Source: Rhodocyclaceae bacterium (GTDB lineage Bacteria; Pseudomonadota; Gammaproteobacteria; Burkholderiales; Rhodocyclaceae). Taken from it: a DNA stretch of 64,000 nt. The notes below the pieces were generated by a model. It ran no database searches. It was not told the origin of the DNA and was given only the letters and a program-made list of their open reading frames with translations. A program made the position numbers and the translations under genes. Below, in pieces: positions 1-10,000 of the stretch (position 1 is its first letter; every line of letters begins with the position of its first letter). The DNA is taken from the NCBI GenBank assembly GCA_016791105.1, contig JAEUNM010000095.1, forward strand, positions 1 through 64,000. The letters run 5' to 3'.

Positions 1-285
1 CGAACACAAAGCGCACCCCTTGTTCATCGCCTTCAAAATCCTTCAGTACGGGCTACATACCTTGTCCCGCTCCAGGATCGCCTCTTGGCTCATCCCATTC
101 CGAAACGTTCAGGCCGGGGTACATACCCCGGCCCGCTGGGAGCATGCCAGGCGGCGCGCGCCGCTGAATGCGGTTTGTGCGCCGCCTGCATGATATTGCT
201 GCACCGGGCAAGGGTCGAATTTGCCCGACTGCACCGCGATGGGCGCGGGTCCAGGCACTAACCGGCCCGAACGCCCGGCGACGCT
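1..285. other. Left edge, no assignable gene; contains an inverted repeat
   Basis: I cannot assign a gene here. Two plus-strand frames are open for 59 and about 86 codons from the edge, but neither looks like a known protein. On the minus strand the last 45 bases could be the start of a gene running off the window. Positions 113-134 form a perfect 10+2+10 inverted repeat (GGCCGGGGTA, CA, TACCCCGGCC). A looser relative of it lies at 48-75. Confidence 0.4.
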
Positions 286-588
286 TCAACTCACGTCGGG
301 GAGCGCGTTGATGATGCGTTCCATTTCGTCGACGCTGAAACTGGGCAGTGTCTGGACGCGAATATTTCCCAGGGTGCCCAATGCCAGGGTTGCCCGTGCC
401 AGGGTCGCCGCGTCCGGGGCTTCCACCGTCAGCACGACGTCGTAATGCCCCATCGTGAAAAACCACTCGCGGGCGCTGACGCCGACGGCGGCAAATGCTT
501 CCCGCGCCGCGCGCGCGCGCTTTACGGTTTCTTTGACGTTACGGGCGCCCTGGTCGGTCCAGTTGCCCAGCAGAATGTATTTGGCCAT
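286..588 (-). CDS. GYD domain protein
   Basis: A 100-residue protein beginning MAKYILLGNWTDQGARNVK. The TDQGARNVK stretch and the following YDVVLTVEAPD segment match the GYD family, small ferredoxin-fold proteins that occur widely and have no established biochemical role. The ATG at 588 is preceded by an AGGAGAAAGA ribosome site. It is the last gene of the minus-strand transporter/enoyl-CoA hydratase group and is separated from the hydratase by a strong hairpin at 736-771. It may therefore be transcribed at a reduced level or from its own promoter. Family call is firm; function unknown. Confidence 0.85.
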   Translation of the reverse strand: MAKYILLGNWTDQGARNVKETVKRARAAREAFAAVGVSAREWFFTMGHYDVVLTVEAPDAATLARATLALGTLGNIRVQTLPSFSVDEMERIINALPDVS

Positions 589-735
589 GCTCTTTCTCCT
601 TCGACTATTTGATTACTGACGCCGGACACTTGCCCTCAAGCATCCATCATGGGTACTACACGGCCCGAGGCAAGGCGGCCGCCACCGGGGTGTGGGCCTG
701 CCGCCATGCTGGCCGCCGCGAAGTTCGCCAAACAT

Positions 736-771
736 TCCGGCGCCTGCCACGTGCACCTGGCAGGCGCCGGA
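736..771 (-). terminator. Strong hairpin between the enoyl-CoA hydratase and GYD genes
   Basis: A perfect 14-bp stem (736-749 with 758-771) encloses an 8-base loop. It lies 44 bp beyond the stop of the enoyl-CoA hydratase gene. No clear T-run follows on the minus strand, so it may be an attenuator or an RNA 3'-end stabiliser as much as a terminator. Confidence 0.6.
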
Positions 772-814
772 CCGCTTGGTAATTGTTGGAACATTTGAAA
801 CATCGCCCCTTCGC

Positions 815-1603
815 TCAGCCGTGCCGAAAGGCCGGTTTGCGTTTTTCCAGAAAAGCCGACATGCCTTCGCGCTGATCGGCGGTACCGAATAGCGAGTGAA
901 ATGCGCGGCGCTCGAAACGCACGCCCTCGACCAGGGTGGATTCATAAGCGCGGTCCACGCATTCCTTTGCCAGCATGATGCTGGGCAAACTAAGCCGGCA
1001 TATCTGGGCGGCAACGCTTAGCGCCTCGTCCATAAGTTGTTCAGCCGGCACGATGCGCGAAACCAGACCGATACGCTCGGCTTCGACAGCGTCTATCAGG
1101 CGCGCGGTGAGTACCATGTCCATCGCTTTGGCCTTGCCTACCGCGCGCGGCAGCCGCTGGGTTCCGCCCGCGCCGGGTATCACGCCCAGCTTGATTTCGG
1201 GCTGGCCGAATTTGGCAGTGTCGGCGGCGATCACGATGTCGCACATCATTGCCAGTTCGCATCCACCGCCCAGCGCGAAGCCGCCGATGGCCGCGATGAC
1301 CGGTTTGCGCACGGTTGTCACGACTTCCCAGTTGCGCGTGATGAAATTGTCCCGGAAGGCCTGCAGATGCGTGAAATCCGCCATTTCGGAAATATCCGCG
1401 CCGGCGGCGAACGCTTTCGCACTTCCGGTAAGGATGACGCAGCCTATGCTGTCGTCCAGGTCGTAGCGCTTCAGCGCGTCGCCCAGTTCGGTCATGAGCG
1501 TATCGCTCAACGCGTTGAGCTGGGCGGGCCGGTTGAGCGTAATGATGCCGGCCTGAAGCGGTCCGTCGCCCTTGCGCTCGGTCAGTATGGTTTCATAGCT
1601 CAT
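815..1603 (-). CDS. Enoyl-CoA hydratase/isomerase family protein
   Basis: A 262-residue crotonase-fold protein, full length for the family. The oxyanion-hole segment KAFAAGADI is near residue 65. The active-site region [19 protein letters not shown] and the second motif [17 protein letters not shown] carry the two expected glutamates, which supports a true hydratase rather than a decarboxylase. Such enzymes hydrate trans-2-enoyl-CoA in beta-oxidation or phenylacetyl-CoA-type pathways. The gene follows the hemerythrin gene by 9 bp at the end of the transporter group. The natural substrate cannot be read from sequence; PaaF-like activity is one possibility. Confidence 0.9.
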   Translation of the reverse strand: MSYETILTERKGDGPLQAGIITLNRPAQLNALSDTLMTELGDALKRYDLDDSIGCVILTGSAKAFAAGADISEMADFTHLQAFRDNFITRNWEVVTTVRKPVIAAIGGFALGGGCELAMMCDIVIAADTAKFGQPEIKLGVIPGAGGTQRLPRAVGKAKAMDMVLTARLIDAVEAERIGLVSRIVPAEQLMDEALSVAAQICRLSLPSIMLAKECVDRAYESTLVEGVRFERRAFHSLFGTADQREGMSAFLEKRKPAFRHG

Positions 1604-1612
1604 GCTCTGCTC

Positions 1613-2194
1613 CTAGCTTTGTTCCGGACCGAGTCCCATGGGCGCGGGCATCAGATTGACGATGCGCCGGAACAGGTCGCGAAATTCGCGCTGCGTCCCG
1701 GTGCCCACCAGGGGATCCTGATTGGATCTGAAGGCGGTCGCAATCTCGTTCCAGTCGGCCTCGGTGAGCGCCTTTTCCGCCACCGGCATGATTACGTCCT
1801 CTTCCTTGTTCATGTGCGAAAAATGCGCCGCCACGTAAAACTCGACGGCATCGGAAAAGGGCTCGAAAGCGGACGCCTGGCGCTCGTAAGCTTCCAGCGT
1901 GGTGCGCAAGGTGTTGAGCCATTCCGTTTCCTTGCGGTGCTCCTCCTCGAGCAGATTGAGCGTTTGCGTTACTTCGCCCGTCCGCTCGCGCAAAATGCGG
2001 TACAGATATTGGTCTTCCTTGGGGTGATGCAGTTTGTCGGGAAAGGCCTCGATGTAAGCAAGCATGGACTTCATGAGCGCGAAGTCCGGCGCCTTCTGAC
2101 TATTGCGTACCTGCTGGACCAGGTATTGCAGTCCGCGCAGTACGGCCGCCAATGCCCGGTGCTCGTCCTTGATGATGGTTAGTGCTGGCTGCAT
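1613..2194 (-). CDS. Hemerythrin HHE domain protein
   Basis: A 193-residue protein with the spaced histidines and acids of a di-iron hemerythrin bundle: KDEHRAL near residue 11, LHHPKEDQYLYR near 55, EEEHRKE near 85 and AHFSHMNKEEDVIMP near 125. No membrane or DNA-binding segment is visible. Cytoplasmic HHE proteins bind oxygen or sense oxygen, NO or iron. The gene lies 31 bp behind livF in the same direction, so it is probably co-transcribed with the transporter. A role in oxygen or redox handling during aromatic catabolism is inference only. Confidence 0.88.
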   Translation of the reverse strand: MQPALTIIKDEHRALAAVLRGLQYLVQQVRNSQKAPDFALMKSMLAYIEAFPDKLHHPKEDQYLYRILRERTGEVTQTLNLLEEEHRKETEWLNTLRTTLEAYERQASAFEPFSDAVEFYVAAHFSHMNKEEDVIMPVAEKALTEADWNEIATAFRSNQDPLVGTGTQREFRDLFRRIVNLMPAPMGLGPEQS

Positions 2195-2225
2195 CGCACA
2201 ACTCCTTGCGTATCCGTATGCATGG

Positions 2226-2945
2226 TCATACTCCGAGCAGACCGGTCAGGGCCGGGTCGTTGGCGACATCGGCGGCCGGGCCGGCCAGTTCCGACAAGCC
2301 TTTCTGAAGAACCAGCGCATGATCACTGTGCGCCAGCACGCGACGAAAATCGCGGTCCACGATAAGTGTTGCAATGCCGCTCTCGCGTATGTCGGCAATC
2401 ACGTTCCAGATTTCCGTCACGATGAGCGGGGCCAGTCCCTCGGTCGCTTCATCGAGGATGATCAGATCCGGATGGGTCATGAGCGCGCGCCCGATAGACA
2501 GCATTTGCTGCTCGCCGCCGGACAATTGGTTTCCCATATTGGTCAAGCGCTCGGTGAGGCGCGGAAAACGATCCAGCACGCGCTCGTAAGACCAATCGTT
2601 CTGGCCGTCCCGCCCGGGACGCGCCGCCATGATGAGGTTTTCGCGCACCGTCAGATTCGGGAACACCCCGCGCCCTTCCGGCACGTAAGCCACGCCCATG
2701 CGGGCAACCTGATGTGGCCGTGCGTGGGAACAGTCCTCACCGAAGAAAGATATACGGCCGTCGCGCTGCGTGACGTGGCCCAGCAAGGTACGGATGAGCG
2801 TGCTTTTGCCCATGCCGTTTCGGCCCAGCAAGCCGACCGTCTGACCGCGCGCGATGCGCAAATCGATGCCGTGCAGCACGTGGCTGGAGCCATACCAGGC
2901 GTGTATGCCTTCGGCCTCCAGAAGATACTCGACACTTTTCGCCAT
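2226..2945 (-). CDS. livF: ABC transporter ATP-binding protein, LivF type
   Basis: A 239-residue ATPase of the branched-chain amino acid (HAAT) ABC family. Visible motifs are Walker A GRNGMGKST, signature LSGGEQQML and Walker B LIILDEAT. The position after the H-loop reads VDRDF, and the absence of the usual histidine is normal in LivF. It is one of two nucleotide-binding subunits of the importer encoded from 2.2 to 6.8 kb. The order livK-H-M-G-F with gaps of a few bases indicates one operon. In aromatic gene neighbourhoods such systems often import aromatic acids instead of leucine. Confidence 0.92.
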   Translation of the reverse strand: MAKSVEYLLEAEGIHAWYGSSHVLHGIDLRIARGQTVGLLGRNGMGKSTLIRTLLGHVTQRDGRISFFGEDCSHARPHQVARMGVAYVPEGRGVFPNLTVRENLIMAARPGRDGQNDWSYERVLDRFPRLTERLTNMGNQLSGGEQQMLSIGRALMTHPDLIILDEATEGLAPLIVTEIWNVIADIRESGIATLIVDRDFRRVLAHSDHALVLQKGLSELAGPAADVANDPALTGLLGV

Positions 2946-2946
2946 G

Positions 2947-3699
2947 TCAGTGCCCCTCCCCCAGATAGGCCACGCGGACCTCCGGCGAATTGCGGATAAA
3001 GTCCGGGTCGCCGCGCGCGATCACCGTGCCATTGACCATCACGGTAATCTGATTGGCAACGCGAAATACCGCGTCCATGTCGTGTTCCACCAGCAGGATG
3101 GCGTGGTCCGGCCGCAACTCATCCAGCATGGCGAGCATGCGCTCGGTTTCTTCCGCGCCCATGCCGGCCAGGGGCTCGTCCAGCAGCAATACCTTGGGGT
3201 CGGTGGCCAGACACATGGCGATTTCGAGCTGGCGCTTCTGCCCGTGCGAAATCATGCCGGCCGTGCGGTCCATCAGTTTGTCCAGACCGGCCCGGTGCGC
3301 GGCGTCGCGGGCCGAATCGGTGCTGACCGAACAGCGGTCGGCGCGCTCCCACCAGGCCCAGCCTTTTTGATGTTTCGCCTGTGCCGCGAGGCGGCAATTT
3401 TCGAACACGCTGAAGCTGGGGAAAATCGTGTTGCGCTGGTAGCTGCGTCCCAGCCCGGCGCGTGCCCGTTTGGGTTGCGTCCACCCCGTTACATCCTTGC
3501 CGAGCAGTTCCACCGAACCGTCCGAAAGCGGAATTTCTCCGGACAACAGATTGATGAGCGTGGACTTCCCCGCGCCATTGGTGCCGATTACCGCATGCAC
3601 GCAATTTCGTTCGAGTTCTATGGACACCTTATTGACGGCCACCAGACCGCCCCAGCGCCGGGTAATGTCCTTGCCCCGCAGCAATACGTCGTTGGCCAT
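2947..3699 (-). CDS. livG: ABC transporter ATP-binding protein, LivG type
   Basis: A 250-residue HAAT-family ATPase. Walker A is GTNGAGKST, the signature-like segment is SHGQKRQLEIAM, Walker B is KVLLLDEPLAGMG and the switch histidine is in LLVEHDMDAVF. The signature reads SHGQK instead of LSGGQ, as is common in LivG. The ATG overlaps the livM stop codon (TAATG), showing translational coupling. Works with LivF on the cytoplasmic face of the LivHM channel. Confidence 0.92.
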   Translation of the reverse strand: MANDVLLRGKDITRRWGGLVAVNKVSIELERNCVHAVIGTNGAGKSTLINLLSGEIPLSDGSVELLGKDVTGWTQPKRARAGLGRSYQRNTIFPSFSVFENCRLAAQAKHQKGWAWWERADRCSVSTDSARDAAHRAGLDKLMDRTAGMISHGQKRQLEIAMCLATDPKVLLLDEPLAGMGAEETERMLAMLDELRPDHAILLVEHDMDAVFRVANQITVMVNGTVIARGDPDFIRNSPEVRVAYLGEGH

Positions 3700-4715
3700 T
3701 ATTTCGCCCCTCCCTGTGCGCTTTTCAGGCCGCCGATACGCGACTCACCGCCGCCGGAACCGGCCAGGCGCTTGCGCAGCACTTCGGGCAGACCCACCAG
3801 ACCGCGCGGCAACACCGCGACCGCCGCGATGATCACGATGCCCATGCCCAGGTGCCAGTGCTTGGCAAATTCCCCGAAAATGGCCTCGGCCTTGAAAAAT
3901 TCCTGCAGCAGCAGGAAGGCGAAGGCCCCAATCAATGCGCCGCGCAGGTGACCCAGGCCGCCCAGAATGATCATCATGAGCGCCGCGCCCGACAGGTGCC
4001 AACTCATCAACTCCGGATTGACAAACCCGTCCTTGATCGCGAACAGGGCGCCGCCCAGTCCGGCCAGGCCGCCGGAAATGACGAATGCCGCAAGCTTGTA
4101 CGGATAAGTGGTGAAGCCGGTGCCTCGCATGCGTTGTTCATTGACGCGGATGCCGGCCAGGGCGCGCCCGAATCTGGAATTCAGCAGTACGGTCAGAAAC
4201 CCGAACACGAACACCAGGGTGCCCAGGCTGAACAAATACATCACCAGGGGCTCGTCAAATTTCAACTTCTCACCCAGGGTGGGGCGAAAGTACAGATAAA
4301 TGCCGTCGGTGCCGCCACCGAGCGGCGTGTCATGCACCACGAAGTACGCCATTTGTGCGAATGCCAGCGTCACCATGATGAAATACACGCCGCGCGTGCG
4401 TAGCGACAGGGCCCCCACCGCCAGCGCGTACACGGCCGCCGCGAGCATGCTGGCGGGCAGCAGCCAGAGGATGGAAGCCGCCCCCTGCTCGCCCGAAAAC
4501 AGCACTGCCGCATAGGCGCCGATGCCGAAAAACGCCGCCTGACCGAAGCACACCAGACCGGTCGTACCCACCAGCAATTCCAGGCTTAGTGCGAGGATTG
4601 CGTAAATCATGATTTTGGTCACGATGTCTATGCCGTAGCCCCCGCCTCCCACGAATGGGTATAAGGCCAGGGCCATGAACACCAGTGCCACGAAAATCCC
4701 TTTGGATTTGTCCAT
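3699..4715 (-). CDS. livM: ABC transporter permease, LivM type
   Basis: A 338-residue inner-membrane protein with about eight to ten hydrophobic helices, starting MDKSKGIFVALVFMALALYP. The segment LELLVGTTGLVCFGQAAFFGIGAYAAV is diagnostic for LivM. The cytoplasmic coupling region around NEQRMRGTGFTTYPYKLAAF also fits. It pairs with LivH to form the channel of the importer. The C-terminus carries a short glycine-rich tail (residues about 318-338) that is not needed for the fold. Confidence 0.92.
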   Translation of the reverse strand: MDKSKGIFVALVFMALALYPFVGGGGYGIDIVTKIMIYAILALSLELLVGTTGLVCFGQAAFFGIGAYAAVLFSGEQGAASILWLLPASMLAAAVYALAVGALSLRTRGVYFIMVTLAFAQMAYFVVHDTPLGGGTDGIYLYFRPTLGEKLKFDEPLVMYLFSLGTLVFVFGFLTVLLNSRFGRALAGIRVNEQRMRGTGFTTYPYKLAAFVISGGLAGLGGALFAIKDGFVNPELMSWHLSGAALMMIILGGLGHLRGALIGAFAFLLLQEFFKAEAIFGEFAKHWHLGMGIVIIAAVAVLPRGLVGLPEVLRKRLAGSGGGESRIGGLKSAQGGAK

Positions 4716-4719
4716 TTTC

Positions 4720-5601
4720 TCAACCCGCCTTGAACAGGCCGTCCGGTTTCCACAACAGGATGAGCGCCATCGCCAGATAGACCATGACCCCCGCCGCGCC
4801 CGGCACCAGCACCTTGCCGAAGGTGTCCACGAAACCGATGAGCAGGGCGGCGACCAGAGCGCCTTGTATCGACCCTATCCCGCCGATCACGACCACGACG
4901 AAACAGATTATGAGCACCTCGCCGCCCATGCCCGGATAGACCGTCGATACCGGCGCCGCAACCATGCCGGCGAAGGCGGCCAAAGCAAACCCGGCGGCGA
5001 ACACCACGCGGTACAGGAAACTGATGTCTATGCCCAAGGACTGCACCATTTCACGATTGCTGGCCCCGGCCCGTATCATCATGCCCAGGCGCGTGCGCGC
5101 GAATACCCAGAACATGGCGCCCACCAGCACCAAGCAAATCGCCGAAACGAACAGCCGGTAGGTGGGATAAGTCATCACTTCGCTAAGCGGTATGCTGCCG
5201 GCCAGCACTTGTGGAATTTCCACGCTGTACACGTTGTCGCCGACCAGCAGGCTGCGCAGTTCCTCGAACACCAGGATCAATCCGTAGGTCATCAACACCT
5301 GTTGCAGGTGATCGCGTTCGTAGAGGTAGCTGTAGAACGCCCACTCGAGCAGGTAGCCGAAGACGACCGACAACACCACGCCCACGAGCAGGGTCGCAAA
5401 GAAACCGCCTCCGATCGCCGATGCGACCACGGGCGCAAGCGCATACGCAAGGTAGGCGCCTATCATGTAGAAACTTCCGTGCGCCAGATTGATGACCCCC
5501 ATGATGCCGAAAATCAGGGTCAGGCCGGATGCCACCAGAAATAGCAACAGGCCGTACTGGAATGCATTGAGGCATTGAATTAGAAAAGTTGTCAGGTCCA
5601 T
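4720..5601 (-). CDS. livH: ABC transporter permease, LivH type
   Basis: A 293-residue hydrophobic permease. The N-terminal LFLVASGLTLIFGIMGVINLAHG is the LivH hallmark, and the coupling loop RTRLGMMIRAGASNREMVQSLGID sits near residues 170-193. It is separated from livM by 4 bp. A 75-bp gap with a strong hairpin (5620-5649) separates it from the upstream livK, an arrangement that often lets the binding protein be made in excess over the channel. Confidence 0.92.
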   Translation of the reverse strand: MDLTTFLIQCLNAFQYGLLLFLVASGLTLIFGIMGVINLAHGSFYMIGAYLAYALAPVVASAIGGGFFATLLVGVVLSVVFGYLLEWAFYSYLYERDHLQQVLMTYGLILVFEELRSLLVGDNVYSVEIPQVLAGSIPLSEVMTYPTYRLFVSAICLVLVGAMFWVFARTRLGMMIRAGASNREMVQSLGIDISFLYRVVFAAGFALAAFAGMVAAPVSTVYPGMGGEVLIICFVVVVIGGIGSIQGALVAALLIGFVDTFGKVLVPGAAGVMVYLAMALILLWKPDGLFKAG

Positions 5602-5619
5602 GCCTTAGTCACCGGTATG

Positions 5620-5649
5620 CAGACCCGCGCCGGATCCGGCGCGAGTCTG
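5620..5649 (-). terminator. Intra-operon hairpin between livK and livH
   Basis: Nearly perfect 30-bp palindrome: CAGAC arm, one mismatch, an 18-bp perfect core CGCGCCGGATCCGGCGCG, one mismatch, GTCTG arm. There is no T-run. It lies just beyond the livK stop, so partial termination or 3'-end protection of the binding-protein message is likely. Confidence 0.6.
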
Positions 5650-5676
5650 TCAGTCAAAGATGCAGCGCCTGGCTCC

Positions 5677-6846
5677 TTATTTCATGCTGCAGCCACGGCC
5701 CGGATCTTCCAGCGCCTTGACCACCACACGGACCACCTTGTTGACATCGCCCTTGACCTCCCGCAGGTACATGTCCTGAATCGGATTGTGCGATTTCGAT
5801 ATGGTGAACGGTCCGCGCGGGCTGTCGAAGGTGGCCTTGCGAACGGCCGCGGCAAATTCCGCCGACTTTTTCGGATCGCCGCCGGTCGCCGTGAGGCCAA
5901 CCTTCAAAAGCTGTGCGGCGTCATAGCCTTGCACCGCATACACGTCGGGCTGATCGCCATAAGCTTTGGAATAGGCCGCCCGGAACGCATTGTCGGTCGG
6001 CGTGCCCAGTTGATCGGCATAGTGCAGGGCGGTCTTCACGCCCTGCGCGTCGGCACCCTGGGCTTCCAGCGTGCCGTCGGTCAGGAAGCCCGTACCGTAG
6101 AGCGGGAACGAGCCTTTCAGACCTGCCGCGGCATAGTCCTTGACGAATTTCACGGCACCGGCGCCGGCAAAGAATGAATACACCGCATCCGGTTTGGCCG
6201 CCGCCACTTGCGTCAGCACCGCCTGGAACTCGACGTTCGGGAAGGGCACGAATAGTTCTTCGATCACCTTGCCGCCGCCCTTTTCGAACGCTTCCTTGAA
6301 GCCCTTCAACTGTTCTTCGCCGGAGCCATATTTCCAGGTGACCGCCACGGCGCGCTTATGGCCGTCTTCCGCCATGGCTTTGCCGATGGCATAGCCGGTC
6401 TGCCAGTTGCTGAAACTGGTGCGGAAAATATTGGGCGCGCACAGCGGCCCGGTCACCCCGTCGGCGCCGGCATTGGGCACGATCAACAATTTGCCGGACT
6501 CTTTGGCGCGTTTGGCCATGGCCAGAGCGACGCCGGAATGTACGCTACCCAGCAACACGTCCACGTTATGTTGCAGGATGAGCTTGTTCACGTTATCGAC
6601 GGCTTTGGCCGGATTGGCTTCGGAATCGACTTCCACATACTCGATTTCCCGCCCGCCCAGCGAGCCGCCTTGCTGCTGAACATACAGCTTGAAGCCATTC
6701 TTGATGGTGGCACCCAGCTTCGCATAAGTGCCGGTAAAAGGAAGCATCATGCCAACCTTGAGTTTCTCGGCTGAGTATGCCGGCGCCGCCGCCAGCAACA
6801 GGCTTGCGGCCAGTGCGGCCAACTTGTATGGGTTAAGTCTATTCAC
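5677..6846 (-). CDS. livK: Periplasmic substrate-binding protein of the HAAT ABC importer
   Basis: A 389-residue Peripla_BP_6-type protein. A signal peptide is visible (positively charged start, then LAALAASLLLAAAPAYSA and cleavage before EKLKVG). The mature start KVGMMLPFTGTYAKLGATIKNG is typical for the family. The start codon is GTG at 6846, preceded by GGAGGAAACAC. It is the first gene of the liv group. The ligand cannot be predicted with certainty; proximity to a benzoate-type dioxygenase operon makes an aromatic acid or a keto acid plausible. Confidence 0.9.
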   Translation of the reverse strand: MNRLNPYKLAALAASLLLAAAPAYSAEKLKVGMMLPFTGTYAKLGATIKNGFKLYVQQQGGSLGGREIEYVEVDSEANPAKAVDNVNKLILQHNVDVLLGSVHSGVALAMAKRAKESGKLLIVPNAGADGVTGPLCAPNIFRTSFSNWQTGYAIGKAMAEDGHKRAVAVTWKYGSGEEQLKGFKEAFEKGGGKVIEELFVPFPNVEFQAVLTQVAAAKPDAVYSFFAGAGAVKFVKDYAAAGLKGSFPLYGTGFLTDGTLEAQGADAQGVKTALHYADQLGTPTDNAFRAAYSKAYGDQPDVYAVQGYDAAQLLKVGLTATGGDPKKSAEFAAAVRKATFDSPRGPFTISKSHNPIQDMYLREVKGDVNKVVRVVVKALEDPGRGCSMK

Positions 6847-7062
6847 GTGTTTCCTCCTGGTTGGTCCGGTTCGTGCCGGAAAATCATGTCGCGCGGTCTT
6901 GCCTCCACGCGGTTTCGGATCAAAGCTTTACTGCCTGAATGCCATCCAGCCCGGAGCTTCCCCTGCGTACTGCGTGCTCCGCTGCAAAACCTGGATGCCG
7001 CACGGGCATTTGCTGTCCTCCCGGGCCGCGCAATATCCAGATAACAGACCCTGCCCAGCCCA

Positions 7063-10000
7063 TCATCCGACCAATTCCACGGGCAACACTGAAGCTGACC
7101 GCTTAACCGGATTTCGAAACGCTTCGATTCGCGCTTTGTATAGTTGCGTCGCAGCTTCGATGCTGCGCTCCTTGACGTGGCCGTAGCCACGGATCTCGTC
7201 CGGCACCGAAGCCAGGGCCACCGCCTCACGGTGGTTGGCCTTGCTCAGCCCCGTCATTATTTCTTCGACGCGCGCCAGATAGTCTTCGATTAATTGGCGT
7301 TCGACCTGGCGTTCGTGGGTATTGCCGAACGGATCGAAACGTCCGCCGCGAAAACGCTTCATGTTGGCGAGGAACTTGAACGCACGTTCCACCCAAGGCC
7401 CGAACTGACGTTTCTGCAATAGCCCGGTATGCGGATCTTTTTTCGCGAAGGTCGGCGGCGCCAGGTTGTATTTGACCGAGTAGCCTTGCGGGAACATGGC
7501 CGCAAGCTGTGCCTGAAATGCCGGATCGGCATGCAGGCGCGCAACCTCGTATTCGTCCTTGTACGCCATCAGTTTGTGCAGATAGCGCGCCACGGCTTCC
7601 GTCAATGCGGACTGCCCCGGCATGACCTGAGCTTCCTTGGCCAGCACGCGCTTCACCGCATCGGCATAGCGGCGGGCGTAATTTTCGTCGTGATAGTCGA
7701 TCAGGTCGGGAACACGCACCTCGACCAGGCGGCGCACTTCGCCATCGGCGCCTATGCCATCGACGATGGCACGAGCCGCCGCACTCAAAGCGGGAAGTTT
7801 CGGCACCGCCACCGCGTACTTGGCAATTTCCCGTTGCACGCAGGCCGGATCGACCAGGGCCATGCGGCCCCAGCGGAACGCGGCTATCCCCTGCTCTACG
7901 CCTACACCGGCATTTCTGATCGCGGATTCGATGGAGTCGGCGCGCAGCGGGATGGTGCCTGCCTGATAGGCCACGCCAACCATGAGCAGATTGGTCGCCA
8001 TGCTGTCGTCGAACAAACCCAGCGCCAGCGCCTCAGCGTCGATATAGACGTTTTCCTTGCTGCGCGTCACCTTATCTATCCCGGCGGTAAGTCCTTTCAC
8101 CACCGGAAACTGAACGTGGCGATCGGACACCATGTGGCCAGTCGGTCGCTGCGAGGTCGACACGACGGCAATGGTGCGCTCCGGCAGGCACTTGTCCAGA
8201 TTTTTCTGCGAACTGGCATTCAGAATGTCGAAGCCCAGGTACAGATCGGTACGTCCGTCGGCAATCTTGTTCGCCGCCTCGAAGGGCTGGTTGGTAATCT
8301 TGATGTCGGATATGACCGGCCCGCCTTTTTGCGCGAGACCGGTCTGATTCAGACCGATCACGTACTTGCCCTCGAGCCGGGCGGCATTGGAAATGGCCGC
8401 CGCGACCGTCACCCCGCCCGAGCCGCCTATGCCCATGATGTGCACGCCGAAACCGAAACTGGCATCGATCTTGAACACCGGCTCCGGCAGCGCCTGCTCC
8501 AGGGCGGGAATACGTCCTTTTTTCTTGCGCGGCTTGCCGCCCGCGTCGGCGACGGGGTTCGGCGTGACCGTGACGAAGGACGGACAGAAGCCTTCGACGC
8601 AGGAAAAGTCCTTGTTACAGGACGACTGATGGATGCGCGTTTTGCGTCCGAATTCGGTCTCGACCGGCTCCACGCTCATGCAGTTGGATTTTTCGCCGCA
8701 GTCGCCGCAGCCTTCGCACACGCGCTCGTTAATCACCACCACTTCGGCCGGCTCCGCGGCCTTGCCGCGGCTGCGCGCGCGCCTTAGTTCCGCGGCGCAT
8801 TCCTGATCGTGCAACAGAACTGTCGTGCCTTTGACTTTGGCCAGAGTTTGTTGCGCCTCGGCCAGGCGATCCCGATGCCATACTTCCGTACCGCCCGGCA
8901 TGGAAGGCAGGGTTTCGGGACGGTCGCTGGTTACGATCACCTTCTTGACGCCGTTGGCCAGAAGGTCGGCCACGGTATCGGCCACCGGGTTTGCCCCCAT
9001 GATGGCCTGCCCACCCGTCATCGAAGTATGGGCATTGCGCAACAGCTTGAACGTGATGTTGGTATCCGTGGCTGCGCAATAGCGCACCGCAAGACTGCCG
9101 GAGTGGGAGTAGGTACCGTCTCCCATGTTCTGGAATATGTGGTCGACCTTCGTAAAGGGTGCCATGCCTATCCATTGCGCACCTTCCGCCCCCATGTGGG
9201 TGCCCATGGTGACGTTGCGGTTCATCCACATCGCCATGGTGTGGCAACCGATACCGGCGGATACCACCGCCCCCTCGACCGCCTTGGTCGAGCTGTTGTG
9301 GGGACAGCCGGAGCAATACCACGCCGTGCGCACCGTCGTCGGCAGACTGGCGCGATTGGCAATTGCGTCCAGCCGATTCAGCCAGGCTTCGGCCGATTCG
9401 ACTTTCGCTTTTTGCGACAGGCGTTTTACCAAGGCCCGGCTGATGTGTTCGGATTCGAATTCGCCGTAATGCGGCAAAAGCTCCTGTTCGTTCTCGTCGA
9501 ATTTGCCGACGATACGGGGCGCATTGCTCATTCCATACAGCACGTTCTTGGCGAACATTTCGAGGAAAGGCCGCTTTTCCTCGATGACTAAAATTTCTTC
9601 CAGACCGCGCGCAAAGTCGCGCACCACGCTGGGCTCCATGGGGAACAGCATGCCCATCTTGAGAATGCGTATGCCATAGCGGCGCAGGGCCGCCTCGTCC
9701 AGCCCCAGTTCGAAGAATGCCTGATGCAGATCGTGGTAAGTTTTGCCGGCGGTAATGATGCCCAACCAGGCGTCCGGATTGTGGAACACCACTTTATTGA
9801 GATTGTTTTCGCGTGCATAACGCTTGGCGATTTCGAGCCGGCGCGTGTAGAGCGAACGCTCCATTTCCAGCGCTTCAACCTGCACGTTCATGCCCAGGTT
9901 CATTCTGGGCGCAAACACCTCGCCGTCGAAACTAAGATCGGGCGTGACGAACTTGAGCCGATCGGGCGATACTTCCGCGCAACCCCAACCGTCCGCCACA

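Noticed and set aside
1037..2182. A 381-codon plus-strand frame
   Set aside because: It is antisense to the enoyl-CoA hydratase and hemerythrin genes, both of which have clear motifs.
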